Shown: positions 8,004-15,656 of the stretch, in pieces
Layout: every line of letters starts with the position of its first letter
Numbering within the stretch: position 1 is the first letter of the stretch
Assembly: GCA_036394195.1 (NCBI GenBank)
Contig: DASWFO010000209.1
Span: 1-32,607 of the forward strand
DNA: 32,607 nucleotides
Reading direction: 5' to 3'
Origin: DATJPD01 sp036394195
GTDB lineage: Bacteria > Pseudomonadota > Alphaproteobacteria > CACIAM-22H2
The notes under the pieces: generated by a model
The model's database searches: none
What the model was told of the DNA's origin: nothing
What the model saw: the letters and a program-made list of their open reading frames with translations, nothing else
Made by a program: the position numbers and the translations under genes

Positions 8004-8971
8004 ATCTTCGCCCCCACCGCCTTGGCGAGCCCGCCCCATTTCTCGGTCTCGCTGCGCTGGAACGCAATGAACTCCTCGGGCGTGGACGGCGCGGCGAGGG
8101 CGCCCTGCTTGGCGTACATCTGCTGCAGCTCGGGGTCGTTGAGGGCGGCGACGATGAGCTTGTTGATCGTCTGGATGACCGGCTTCGGCGTCGCTCCCGG
8201 CGCCAGCAGCGCATACCAGTTGTCGGCGCTCACCTTCGGATAGCCGGCCTCGCCCGTCGTCGGCACGTCGGGCAGGGTTGCTGCCCGCCCGCCGCTGGTG
8301 CCCAGCGCCAACGCGACCAGCTTGCCGGATTCGATGTGCGGCAGCAGCACCGGGATATCGGCGAACATGATCTCGACATGACCGCCCAGCAGATCGTTCA
8401 CCGCCGGTGCCGCGCCGCGATACGCCACGTGGACGATGTCGATCGCGGCCTCGTGCTTGAACAGCTCGCTCGCCAGGTGCGGCATGCCGCCGCTGCCGGT
8501 CGACGCGAAATTGACCGTGCCCGGCTTCGCCTTCGCCTTGGCCACCAGTTCCTTCACCGTGCGCACCCCGAGCTGCGGAGTGGCGACCAGAACTTCCGGC
8601 ACCTTCGCGACAATCGTCACCTGCGCCAGGTCCTTGTACGGATCGAAGATCGGCTTTTCGCTGATGGCCGGGATGATGGTGAGCGCTCCCATGCTGGTGA
8701 GGACGAGCGTGTGCCCGTCGGGAGGTGAGTTCACCACGAATTCGCAGCCGGTGACGCCGCCGGCACCCGGCCGGTTCTCGATCACCACCGGCTGGTTCAC
8801 CGCCTGAGTCAGCTTGTTGACCAGCACGCGGGCGAAGAAATCGTTCGGGCCGCCGGCCGGGAAGGGCACCACCATGTGGATCGTCTTCGACGGGTAGGCG
8901 GGCGTTTGCGCGAGTCCCGGTGCCGCAAGCACGGACAGCCCCAGGACGGCAAAGAGCCGGATGATGATCAT
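7997..8971 (-). CDS. TctC/Bug-family solute-binding protein (copy 2)
   Basis: The protein has 324 residues. A signal peptide of about 21 residues (MIIIRLFAVLGLSVLAAPGLA, cut before Q) is followed by Bug signatures: HMVVPFPAGGPNDFFAR, ENRPGAGGVTG, PDGHTLVLTS and VHVAYRGAAPAVNDLLGGHV. It is only moderately similar by eye to the other two copies in the window, so these are separate binding specificities rather than recent duplicates. The start is preceded by a long AAAGGGGGGG ribosome-binding site. The carboxymuconolactone-decarboxylase-family gene lies 48 nt upstream on the same strand and is probably in the same transcript. Confidence 0.92.
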   Translation of the reverse strand: MIIIRLFAVLGLSVLAAPGLAQTPAYPSKTIHMVVPFPAGGPNDFFARVLVNKLTQAVNQPVVIENRPGAGGVTGCEFVVNSPPDGHTLVLTSMGALTIIPAISEKPIFDPYKDLAQVTIVAKVPEVLVATPQLGVRTVKELVAKAKAKPGTVNFASTGSGGMPHLASELFKHEAAIDIVHVAYRGAAPAVNDLLGGHVEIMFADIPVLLPHIESGKLVALALGTSGGRAATLPDVPTTGEAGYPKVSADNWYALLAPGATPKPVIQTINKLIVAALNDPELQQMYAKQGALAAPSTPEEFIAFQRSETEKWGGLAKAVGAKIE

Positions 8972-9019
8972 GAACCTGTTCCCCCCCTTTATTTTCTTTC
9001 GACGCTCACATCGGCCCGG

Positions 9020-9568
9020 TCACGCGCGCTTGGGCAGCGGCGGCGGGCCCTCCGGCAGGATTTCGTGCGCGTTCAAGGTCATGGCGACCATGGTGTAATA
9101 GCCGAGCAGGGCCGTGAGCTCGACCACGCCGACCGGCCCGAACGCGGTGCGGGCGCGGTCATAGGTTTCGGGCGAGACGACATGGCGCTCGTGCAACTCG
9201 ATCGCATAGTCATAAACCGCCTGCTCGTCGGCCGCGAGCTTCGGCCGGCGCCCGGCCTTGATCGCGGCGATCACGTCCGTCGACAGGCCGCCGGCTGTCG
9301 CATGTTTCTCATGCGCGACCCATTCGTATTGGCAATCCATGTGGCGCGCCGTGACCAGGATGGCCAGCTCGCTGAGGCGCGGCGTCAGGCTGGTGCGATA
9401 GCGCAGGACCTCGCCGAGCTGCTGCCACTTGTCCGCCAGCGCCGGCTGATGCAGCAGCGCCAGGAACGGCCCGCGCACGCCGGCCCGCGGGCCCGAGGCG
9501 ATGGCGTCGTAGACGCGACGCTGCTCGGCGTTGAGGTTCTCAGGCGCTGCCAAAGAAATGCGCGGCAT
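9020..9568 (-). CDS. Carboxymuconolactone decarboxylase-family protein (AhpD-like fold)
   Basis: The protein has 182 residues and the all-helical CMD/AhpD fold. The signature helix is LSELAILVTARHMDCQYEWV followed by AHEKH, giving Glu67, Cys79, Glu82, His86 and His89. The second cysteine of the AhpD CxxC motif is replaced by Glu82, so this is not a peroxidase-type disulfide enzyme. It belongs to the 'CQYEW' subgroup, often found with aromatic catabolism genes but largely uncharacterised. It is the first gene of a minus-strand group with the second TctC and the hydroxyacid dehydrogenase. True 4-carboxymuconolactone decarboxylase activity should not be assumed. Confidence 0.85.
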   Translation of the reverse strand: MPRISLAAPENLNAEQRRVYDAIASGPRAGVRGPFLALLHQPALADKWQQLGEVLRYRTSLTPRLSELAILVTARHMDCQYEWVAHEKHATAGGLSTDVIAAIKAGRRPKLAADEQAVYDYAIELHERHVVSPETYDRARTAFGPVGVVELTALLGYYTMVAMTLNAHEILPEGPPPLPKRA

Positions 9569-9639
9569 GGCTCCTCCCGGTGTTCGTCGTATGACCGGGA
9601 GCCACGATAGAGGCCGCGCCGTGGTTAGGCAATTTTCAT

Positions 9640-9714
9640 GTCATTGCGAGGAGCGTAGCGACGAAGCAATCCAGAAGCGAGCAGACTGGATTGCTTCGCT
9701 TCGCTCGCAATGAC
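9640..9714. repeat. 'GTCATTGCGAG' dispersed inverted repeat (copy 1)
   Basis: GTCATTGCGAG at the left faces CTCGCAATGAC at the right, with further pairing of GAAGCAATCCAG and CTGGATTGCTTC inside, so nearly the whole 75 bp folds into one hairpin. A second copy is at 19165-19238. This element is well known from alphaproteobacterial intergenic regions. It ends just before the stop codon of the reductase gene and may serve as its 3' structure. Confidence 0.85.
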
Positions 9715-9716
9715 GA

Positions 9717-11297
9717 CTAATACACGTCGCGCTGATAGCGTCCTTCACGGCCGAGCGAGGCGACATAGGTCTTGGCCGCGGCCATCTCCATGCGGCCGTG
9801 CTTCGCCACCAGCATGGTCAGGGCCGTGTCGACGTCGCGCGCCATCCGCTGCGCGTCGCCGCAGACATAGACATGCGCGCCGTCCTGCAGCCACGCCCAC
9901 AGCTCGGCCCCGGCTTCGCGCATCCGGTGCTGGACGTAGATCTTATCCGCCTGGTCGCGGGAGAACGCCGTGTCGAGCCGGGTCAGGAGGCCGTCGGCGC
10001 GGAAGCTCTCGAGGTCCTCCTCGTAGAGAAAGTCCGACGTCCGGTGCTGCGAGCCGAAGAACAGCCAGTTGCGCCCTGTGGCGCCGGTGGCGCGGCGCTC
10101 CTGCAGGAAGGCGCGGAACGGCGCCACGCCGGTCCCCGGGCCGATCATGATGATCGGTGCGTCCGGCTTGCCCAGGCGGAAATTATGCGCGGCCTGGAAC
10201 GAGACCGGCACCGCCGATCCGGCCCGCGCCCGCTCGGCGAGGAACGTCGAGGCCACGCCCTTGCGAAGCCGCCGCCGGCGCTCGTAGCGCACCGTGTCGA
10301 CGGTGAGATGGACCTGCCCGGGCACCGCCTTTAGCGATGAGGCAATCGAGTACAGCCGCGGCTGCAGCGGTGAGAGCGCCGAGATCAGCTCCTGGATCGG
10401 CGGCCGTGCCGACGGAAACGCATCGAGCAGGTCGAGGAGGTCCGCGTCAGCCGGCTCGGCGCCCGGATAGCCTTCGGCCAGCGCCTGCAACCGGTCGCTC
10501 TCGCCGGGGCCGGTCGCCCGCGATGCGAGCACCTCGACGGCATTGTCGGATGGCCGCGTGATGTCGCACGCCGAGACCAGCGCGTCGAACAGGGCGCGCC
10601 GCCGGCCGTCCGGGCACTCGACCTCGTCGTCCCGCGTGCCGCCGAGCCGATCGATCACCGCCGCCGCGAGGTCGGGACAGTTGGTGGCGAATACGGCGAA
10701 CGCATCGCCGACGTCGTACCTGGCCTTCGCATCTTCGAGATGGAACACCACGTGCCGCGTGTCTTTGGCCGACGTCTCGCGGGTCAGCCGCAGGGCGCCT
10801 TCGAACCGCGCCTCCGTCTGCGGGGCGGCGAGCGGCGACACGGCGGCTGCCGCTGCCGGTGCTGGCGCCATCGGCGCGACCGCCACGGCGGCCGGGCCCG
10901 GCGCCTCCGCGATGAGCTCCTTCAGCTTGCGCGATGTCTCCTTGCCGCCCGGCACGCAGCGCGACAGGCTCGTCTCCGTGCCGCTCTCGATCGCTTCGGC
11001 ATAGGTCTGGCAGAGATAGCCGCACTGGCCGCAATCCTGCTGCGCCATCGCCGCCATCATCCGCCGGACCCGCGGCCGCCCCTCCGCAAGCTGCAGACGC
11101 TCGTCGATGCGCAAGGTCGCGTCGTGCCAGGGGAAGTCTTCAGGCGCGTCGGCCGCTGGCGCTGAGGACGCGGCCGTTTCCGGTGTCGCGCCAGTCCCGG
11201 GTGTCCCGAACAGCCCGGCGAGAAAGCCGTCGATCCACGCCCGCTCGGCGGGCGTGAACGGGGCGTCGTCGGGAAGCCGCGGCGTCTGGACGGTCAT
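9717..11297 (-). CDS. NirA-partner reductase: [4Fe-4S] domain plus CysJ-like FAD/NADPH reductase
   Basis: The protein has 526 residues from the ATG at 11297; a GTG one codon earlier is possible. The order is: an N-terminal helix like that of CysJ (AERAWIDGFLAGL), a cysteine cluster C89-x2-C92-x3-C96 and C114 (DCGQCGYLC then RCVPGG) for an iron-sulfur centre, an Ala/Pro-rich linker (about 135-160), a CysJ-type FAD domain with PRLYSIASS and KGVAST, and an NADPH domain with IGPGTGVAPFRAF and VYVCGDAQRMARDV. It ends in RDVY, the aromatic residue that covers the flavin. There is no FMN flavodoxin domain. It probably carries electrons from NADPH to NirA. Start and NirA stop overlap as TGATG, so the two are translationally coupled. 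Confidence 0.88.
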   Translation of the reverse strand: MTVQTPRLPDDAPFTPAERAWIDGFLAGLFGTPGTGATPETAASSAPAADAPEDFPWHDATLRIDERLQLAEGRPRVRRMMAAMAQQDCGQCGYLCQTYAEAIESGTETSLSRCVPGGKETSRKLKELIAEAPGPAAVAVAPMAPAPAAAAAVSPLAAPQTEARFEGALRLTRETSAKDTRHVVFHLEDAKARYDVGDAFAVFATNCPDLAAAVIDRLGGTRDDEVECPDGRRRALFDALVSACDITRPSDNAVEVLASRATGPGESDRLQALAEGYPGAEPADADLLDLLDAFPSARPPIQELISALSPLQPRLYSIASSLKAVPGQVHLTVDTVRYERRRRLRKGVASTFLAERARAGSAVPVSFQAAHNFRLGKPDAPIIMIGPGTGVAPFRAFLQERRATGATGRNWLFFGSQHRTSDFLYEEDLESFRADGLLTRLDTAFSRDQADKIYVQHRMREAGAELWAWLQDGAHVYVCGDAQRMARDVDTALTMLVAKHGRMEMAAAKTYVASLGREGRYQRDVY

Positions 11298-13075
11298 CAC
11301 GCCGCCGCCACCTGGGCCGGCATGGAGTCGAAGATCTGCTTCAAAGCCGCGGTCTCATGCCGGATGGTGAACTGCTGGAAGCTTTCCGCGGACCGCCGGT
11401 GGGCCAGGTAGCCGCGGAGGATCCGCTCCAGCACCGCGGGCGCATCGGCCGCCGCCACGTCGCGATAGAGCTCGCGCGCCAGCGCCTGTTCCTCGTGCGC
11501 GCCGCCGCCGACGCTCACGTGATAACCCTCGATGCCGTCGTCGCCGATCTTCGTCGCCAGCAGGCCGATATCGGCGATGAAATGCTGGGCGCAGGAATGC
11601 GGGCAGCCGGTGAGATGGATGTTGATCGGCTGATCGAGCGTCACGCGCCCCTCGAGATGGGCGCCGATCGCCGCCGCGTGCCCCTTGGTGTCGCTGGCGG
11701 AAAATTTGCACCCGGTATTGCCGGTGCAGGCGACCAGCGAGCCGCGCAGGCTGGTCGGCGACCACGCGAGCCCGGCGGCATCGAGGGCACGCGTCACCGC
11801 CTCGACATTGCCGTCGGCGACGTCGGAGATCAGCAGGTTCTGCCAGACGGTGAGCCGGATCGTGCCGCTGCCGAAGCGCTCCGCGATGTCGGCGATCGTG
11901 CGCATCTGCGCCGTCGTCACGCGACCGGCCGGCGGCGTCACGCCGACATAGAAGCGGCCGGGCTGGCGCTGGCGGTGCACGCCGATATGGCCGTCCTTCA
12001 GCCGCGGCGCACGGGGACGGCACGCCCCGAGCGGCAGGTGCTGCAGCTTGCGCTTAAGATGCGTCTCGACCTCGGCCATGTACGCATCGAGGCCCATCTT
12101 GTCGATGACGTATTTCATCCGCGCCGTCTTCCGGTCGGTGCGGTCGCCGTGATCGATGAACACGCGCAGCACCGCGGCCGCGATCGGCACGCAGTCCTCC
12201 GGGCGCAGGATCACGCCGGTGTCGGCGGCGAAGCTGGAATGGCCGGTGATGCCGCCGAGCGCCATGCGGAAATAGAGTCCCGCCGGCACGGCCTGGCCGT
12301 CACCGACCGCGACGGCGGCAAAGCCGATGTCGTTGGTGTCCTCGAGCACGGCGACCTGGCCGCCGCCGTCGAAGGCGATGTTGAACTTTCGCGGCAGGCC
12401 GTACAGCTCGCGATGATTGAGAATGTAGTGGTGCAGCTCGCGGCACAGCGGCCGCGTGTCGATCAGCTCCTGCGGATCGATGCCGGCGGTCGGCGTGCCG
12501 GTGACGTTGCGGATGTTGTCGGCGCCGGCCCCCCGCGAGGTGAGGCCGAGCTCCTGGACGCCGATCAGGAGCGGCGGCCCGTTCCTGGCCGCGATCTCGC
12601 GGATCTGCAGGTTGGCGCGGGTCGTGATGTCGGTGTACCCCCCGCCGAACTCATCGGCGAGGTCGGCCAGGCCGCGCAACTGCTGCGACGACAGGATGCC
12701 GTTGGGCATGCGCAGCCGGCACATGAACCCGTCCTGCGCCGGGGCGACGTAAAAGAGGCCGTGGAACTTGTGCAGGAACACGTCCGTCCCTTTGGGGAAT
12801 TTGTCGGCGGCCGCGTTGCCAAGCATCTCGTCCCACATGTCGAACGGATTCTTGCGTCGCTTGGCGTCTTCCTCGGGAGCGAGCTTCTGGCCCGCGACGA
12901 TGAAGCGGTCCTGGGCCGCGCGGTGCAGCGGATGCAGCGCGTCGCCACCCGGCGCCGCTCCGGGACCGCTCAGCCCGCCGAGCGCCGCGGCCACGTTCGG
13001 CGGCGCGCTGCCCTGGCGCGCGGCCACGCCGCGGATGAAGCCCTCGAGATAGAGCTTCTTCTCGTCGCTCAACAT
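11297..13075 (-). CDS. nirA: NirA-family assimilatory nitrite (or sulfite) reductase, siroheme/[4Fe-4S]
   Basis: The protein has 592 residues and two ferredoxin-like and two siroheme half-domains, each repeated. The cluster ligands are Cys450 and Cys456 (ACTGNTGCKFSASDTK) and Cys491 and Cys495 (TGCPHSCAQH). It carries out the six-electron reduction of nitrite to ammonia in the cytosol. The N-terminus (KKLYLEGFIRGVAA) resembles the start of its partner reductase, suggesting a shared interaction helix. Nitrite is preferred over sulfite because of overall NirA resemblance and the nitrogen-type promoter upstream. The ribosome-binding site before 13075 is weak. No nitrate reductase, nitrate transporter or nasT is in the window. 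Confidence 0.88.
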   Translation of the reverse strand: MLSDEKKLYLEGFIRGVAARQGSAPPNVAAALGGLSGPGAAPGGDALHPLHRAAQDRFIVAGQKLAPEEDAKRRKNPFDMWDEMLGNAAADKFPKGTDVFLHKFHGLFYVAPAQDGFMCRLRMPNGILSSQQLRGLADLADEFGGGYTDITTRANLQIREIAARNGPPLLIGVQELGLTSRGAGADNIRNVTGTPTAGIDPQELIDTRPLCRELHHYILNHRELYGLPRKFNIAFDGGGQVAVLEDTNDIGFAAVAVGDGQAVPAGLYFRMALGGITGHSSFAADTGVILRPEDCVPIAAAVLRVFIDHGDRTDRKTARMKYVIDKMGLDAYMAEVETHLKRKLQHLPLGACRPRAPRLKDGHIGVHRQRQPGRFYVGVTPPAGRVTTAQMRTIADIAERFGSGTIRLTVWQNLLISDVADGNVEAVTRALDAAGLAWSPTSLRGSLVACTGNTGCKFSASDTKGHAAAIGAHLEGRVTLDQPINIHLTGCPHSCAQHFIADIGLLATKIGDDGIEGYHVSVGGGAHEEQALARELYRDVAAADAPAVLERILRGYLAHRRSAESFQQFTIRHETAALKQIFDSMPAQVAAA

Positions 13076-13113
13076 GCCATCACCGGACCGGTCATCTTGC
13101 GCTTTGGATCCAC

Positions 13114-13168
13114 AAAAAAGGCGTCACGGCGCGAGCCCCCGTAGCGGGGACAGCGTCCGGACGCCTTT
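13114..13168 (-). terminator. Attenuator in the nirA leader: terminator with competing hairpin
   Basis: Read on the minus strand, AAAGGCGTC (13168-13160) can pair with GACGCCTTT (13125-13117), a 9-bp stem followed by a T run (13119-13114): an intrinsic terminator 38 nt before the nirA start. Its left arm is also part of GCGTCCGGACGC (13164-13153), a perfect 12-nt palindrome that would form a different hairpin and break the terminator. A CCCCG-CTA-CGGGG hairpin sits within the terminator loop. Mutually exclusive structures fit an antitermination leader, such as the NasT/ANTAR leaders of other nitrate and nitrite operons. The identity of the antiterminator is inference. Confidence 0.65.
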
Positions 13169-13230
13169 GTCCGTCGTCGTCGGTGTCAGGATCGATGGTC
13201 CGCCGTTGGACCGTCTCAGCCGGTTACTTC

Positions 13231-13245
13231 GCAAGCGACGTGCCA
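13231..13245 (-). promoter_or_regulatory. Sigma-54 (RpoN) promoter of the nirA operon
   Basis: The minus strand reads TGGCACGTCGCTTGC, matching the -24/-12 consensus TGGCAC-N5-TTGC at every conserved base with correct spacing. It points at nirA, with the start expected about 12 nt beyond the TTGC, giving a leader of roughly 140 nt. It lies between the Ldh_2 gene end and nirA. A clear NtrC palindrome was not found upstream, though GC-rich half-sites are possible in 13250-13372. Confidence 0.8.
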
Positions 13246-13372
13246 ACGCCGCGGCATCAAAAACGCCTGACGTTCCCGGGCGTTATCACCAATTCGCGGC
13301 CGCTCCAGGGGCGCCGTCAGGGCGTGGTTGCGCAGCGATGCAGCACGCCAGCGACTAAATTTAAGGCAGATT

Positions 13373-14443
13373 TTAAAGCAGCCGCTCGACCTTCAGTTCG
13401 TCGGACAGCTTGTCCAGGCTCTGGCGCAGCGGAGCCGGCAGCGGGATCCCGTTTTTCGTCCGGTCGAGGCGCTTGAGGTGGCTCTGCTCGCCGGGCAGCC
13501 AGATGCGCTCCACGCCGGGCATGCGCGGCGAGCTCCGCATCGTCCGCGCCACTTCGTCGACCTGGCGCTTGAAGGCGGCCACCGGCGCGAACGCCTCGAC
13601 GGCGATCGCCATGATCGCCTGGCCGGTGTTGGTCGGCGTCGTCTCGTCCTTGTTGAAATCGACAATGCCGCGCCCCATCGCGGCCCCGTTCAGCGTGCCG
13701 GCGAGCAGGCCGAAGATCAGCGACAGCGCGTAGCCCTTGTAGCCGCCGATCGGCAGCAGGAAGCCGTCGTCGGCGCGCTTGGGATCGCGGAGCGGCTTGC
13801 CCTCACGGTCGACCATCCAGCCTTCGGGCATCATCTCGCCGCGCTGGGCCGCGGTCTTGACCTTGCCGTAGGCGGCAACCGTAGTCGCCATGTCGAGCAC
13901 CACCGGCGGCTCTTCCTGCGTCGGCACCGCCACCGCGATCGGGTTGGTCGACAGCAGCATCTCCGTTCCGCCCCATGGCGGCAGGTGGTTCGCGTTGCCG
14001 ACCGCGAGATAGAGCCCGATCATGTCGTGGGCGAGCGGCATCGCCGCGTAGAGCGATGCCGGGCCGGCGTGGTTGCTCATGCGCGCCCCCACCCACGCGA
14101 CGCCGGTGCGCTTGGCTTTCGCGATCGCGGTCTCGGCGGCAAAGCGCATCACCAGATGCCCCATGCCGTTGTCGCCGTCGACCAGCGCCGTCCCGTCGCG
14201 CTCCTGGAGGATGCGGATGTCGGGGCGCTTGTTGATGCCGCCGGTCTTGATCCGCCGGACGTATTGCGGCAGCCGGAACACGCCGTGCCCGTCCGCTCCG
14301 CTGAGGTCGGCCTTGGTCATCAGCTCGCCGAGGACCGCCGCGTCCGTCGCCGGCAGGCCGGCCGTCTCGAAGGCGCGCGTGATGAAGCTCTGCAGCCGCG
14401 CCGCCGGCACGCGTGCCGGTCCCGGATCGTTCTTGCCGCTCAT
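13373..14443 (-). CDS. Ldh_2 family oxidoreductase (malate/L-sulfolactate/ureidoglycolate dehydrogenase type)
   Basis: The protein has 356 residues of the Ldh_2 (malate/L-lactate dehydrogenase type 2) fold, which binds NAD(P) without a classical Rossmann motif. Recognisable blocks are ADGHGVFRLPQYVRRI (50-65), the active-site SNHAG (His125), GNANHLPPWGG, TNPIAVAVPT and VLDMATT (Asp184). The family oxidises S-2-hydroxy acids to 2-oxo acids. The start at 14443 is chosen because GGAGGGAGAGGC precedes it and the following sequence matches the family; the open frame extending to 14713 overlaps the divergent gene. Its partners are unclear, since the nirA promoter lies immediately downstream and the next gene upstream is divergent. 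Confidence 0.88.
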   Translation of the reverse strand: MSGKNDPGPARVPAARLQSFITRAFETAGLPATDAAVLGELMTKADLSGADGHGVFRLPQYVRRIKTGGINKRPDIRILQERDGTALVDGDNGMGHLVMRFAAETAIAKAKRTGVAWVGARMSNHAGPASLYAAMPLAHDMIGLYLAVGNANHLPPWGGTEMLLSTNPIAVAVPTQEEPPVVLDMATTVAAYGKVKTAAQRGEMMPEGWMVDREGKPLRDPKRADDGFLLPIGGYKGYALSLIFGLLAGTLNGAAMGRGIVDFNKDETTPTNTGQAIMAIAVEAFAPVAAFKRQVDEVARTMRSSPRMPGVERIWLPGEQSHLKRLDRTKNGIPLPAPLRQSLDKLSDELKVERLL

Positions 14444-14561
14444 GCCTCTCCCTCCGGTCGGTCGCCGGTCCTTGTACCATGGCGCCCAAGCTTGTAGCTT
14501 CGCACCTTCCCTATTGGTCGGTGGATAAATAGTATAGGGGAAAGGGCCAGAGGAGGAGACG
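14444..14561. promoter_or_regulatory. Divergent intergenic region between Ldh_2 and Gfo/Idh genes
   Basis: The 118 bp hold an AT-rich core (14525-14540). TATACT on the minus strand (14536-14531) is a fair -10 for the Ldh_2 gene; a matching -35 is not evident. A strong GGAGGAGA ribosome-binding site precedes the plus-strand start. No clear operator was found. Confidence 0.3.
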
Positions 14562-15632
14562 ATGCGGCAAATCGAGGTCGGCGTGATCGGCACCGGGTGG
14601 TGCGGCGGCATTCGCGCCGAGACCTGCGCCCAAAACCCGTTCGTGAAGGCGCTGCACGTCGCCGAGACCCGGCCCGAGCGTCTGGCCGAGATCGCCAAGG
14701 CCACCGGGGCCAAGACCGCGACCGCCGATTATCGCGAGCTCCTCAAGATCGCGGCCATCGACGCCGTGTACATCTCGGCCACGCCCGAGACGACGCATTA
14801 TCCGATCACGCGCGACTGCCTCCTGGCCGGCAAGCACGTGTTCCTCGAGAAGCCGATCGCGATGGAGCTCGCCGAGGCCGACGAGCTGGTCGCGCTGGCG
14901 AAGAAAAAGAATCTCAAATTCACCGTCGGCTATTCGCAGCGCTTCAACCCGAAATACGCCTACGTCAAGAAATGCATCAAGGACGGGGCGCTCGGACGGC
15001 CGGTGAGCGCCCTGGTCAGCCGCCACCTGACCCGCGGGCTCGGCAAGAAGATCAGCAGCCGCACCAAGCTCTCGCCGGCGGCGATGGAGGCGACGCACGA
15101 TCTCGATTTCGTGCTGTGGTGCTTCGAGCCCGCGAAGCCGGTCCGGGTCTACGCGCAAAACGTCTATGGCGTGATGAAAGAGGTCAACGGCGCGCCCGAC
15201 TGCAGCTGGATCACCGTCACGCTCGACAACGGCATTTCCTTCGTCATCGGCGCCGGCTGGAACCTGCCGCCGGGCTATCCGAACTTCTCCACCACCTGGA
15301 TCGAGGTGACCGGCACCGAGGGCGCCTTGATCGTCGACGACACGCATCGCGACGTCATGCTCAACACCGTGAGCAAAGGCATGCAGCTGCCGATGTCGAC
15401 CATGCCCGGCGAGTTCGTCGACCATGTCTATGCCGGACCGATGGCGACCGAGACCATCCATTTCCTGGACGCCGTCGCGACCGACAAGCCGGTGCTGGTG
15501 ACGCCCGAGCACGCGCGCATGGTCATGGAGGTCTACACCGCGGCCGACCTGTCGGCCGAGCGCAACGAGCCGGTCACCTTGCCGCTGAACGCGAACGTCT
15601 CGTCGGCCATGGTCGCCGGCGCGCGCCGGTGA
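14562..15632 (+). CDS. Gfo/Idh/MocA family oxidoreductase (copy 1)
   Basis: The protein has 356 residues. The N-terminal Rossmann domain has GVIGTGWCGG (7-16) and the family EKP motif (96-98, catalytic Lys97). The C-terminal alpha/beta domain has THDLDFVLW with His179/Asp180 in the active-site position. Members oxidise or reduce sugars, inositols and some non-sugars such as the cyclic hemiacetal of carboxy-hydroxymuconate semialdehyde (LigC type). A good GGAGGAGA site precedes the ATG. It is followed 24 nt later by a second member of the same family, so the two probably act on related intermediates or as one unit. Confidence 0.9.
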   Translation: MRQIEVGVIGTGWCGGIRAETCAQNPFVKALHVAETRPERLAEIAKATGAKTATADYRELLKIAAIDAVYISATPETTHYPITRDCLLAGKHVFLEKPIAMELAEADELVALAKKKNLKFTVGYSQRFNPKYAYVKKCIKDGALGRPVSALVSRHLTRGLGKKISSRTKLSPAAMEATHDLDFVLWCFEPAKPVRVYAQNVYGVMKEVNGAPDCSWITVTLDNGISFVIGAGWNLPPGYPNFSTTWIEVTGTEGALIVDDTHRDVMLNTVSKGMQLPMSTMPGEFVDHVYAGPMATETIHFLDAVATDKPVLVTPEHARMVMEVYTAADLSAERNEPVTLPLNANVSSAMVAGARR

Positions 15633-15656
15633 GAGCCCGTCCGTGAGGGCCGACGC

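Noticed and set aside
13373..14713. Extended start of the Ldh_2 gene at 14713
   Set aside because: The extension would overlap the divergent Gfo/Idh gene by about 150 bp; the ATG at 14443 has GGAGGGAG upstream and the family sequence starts there.
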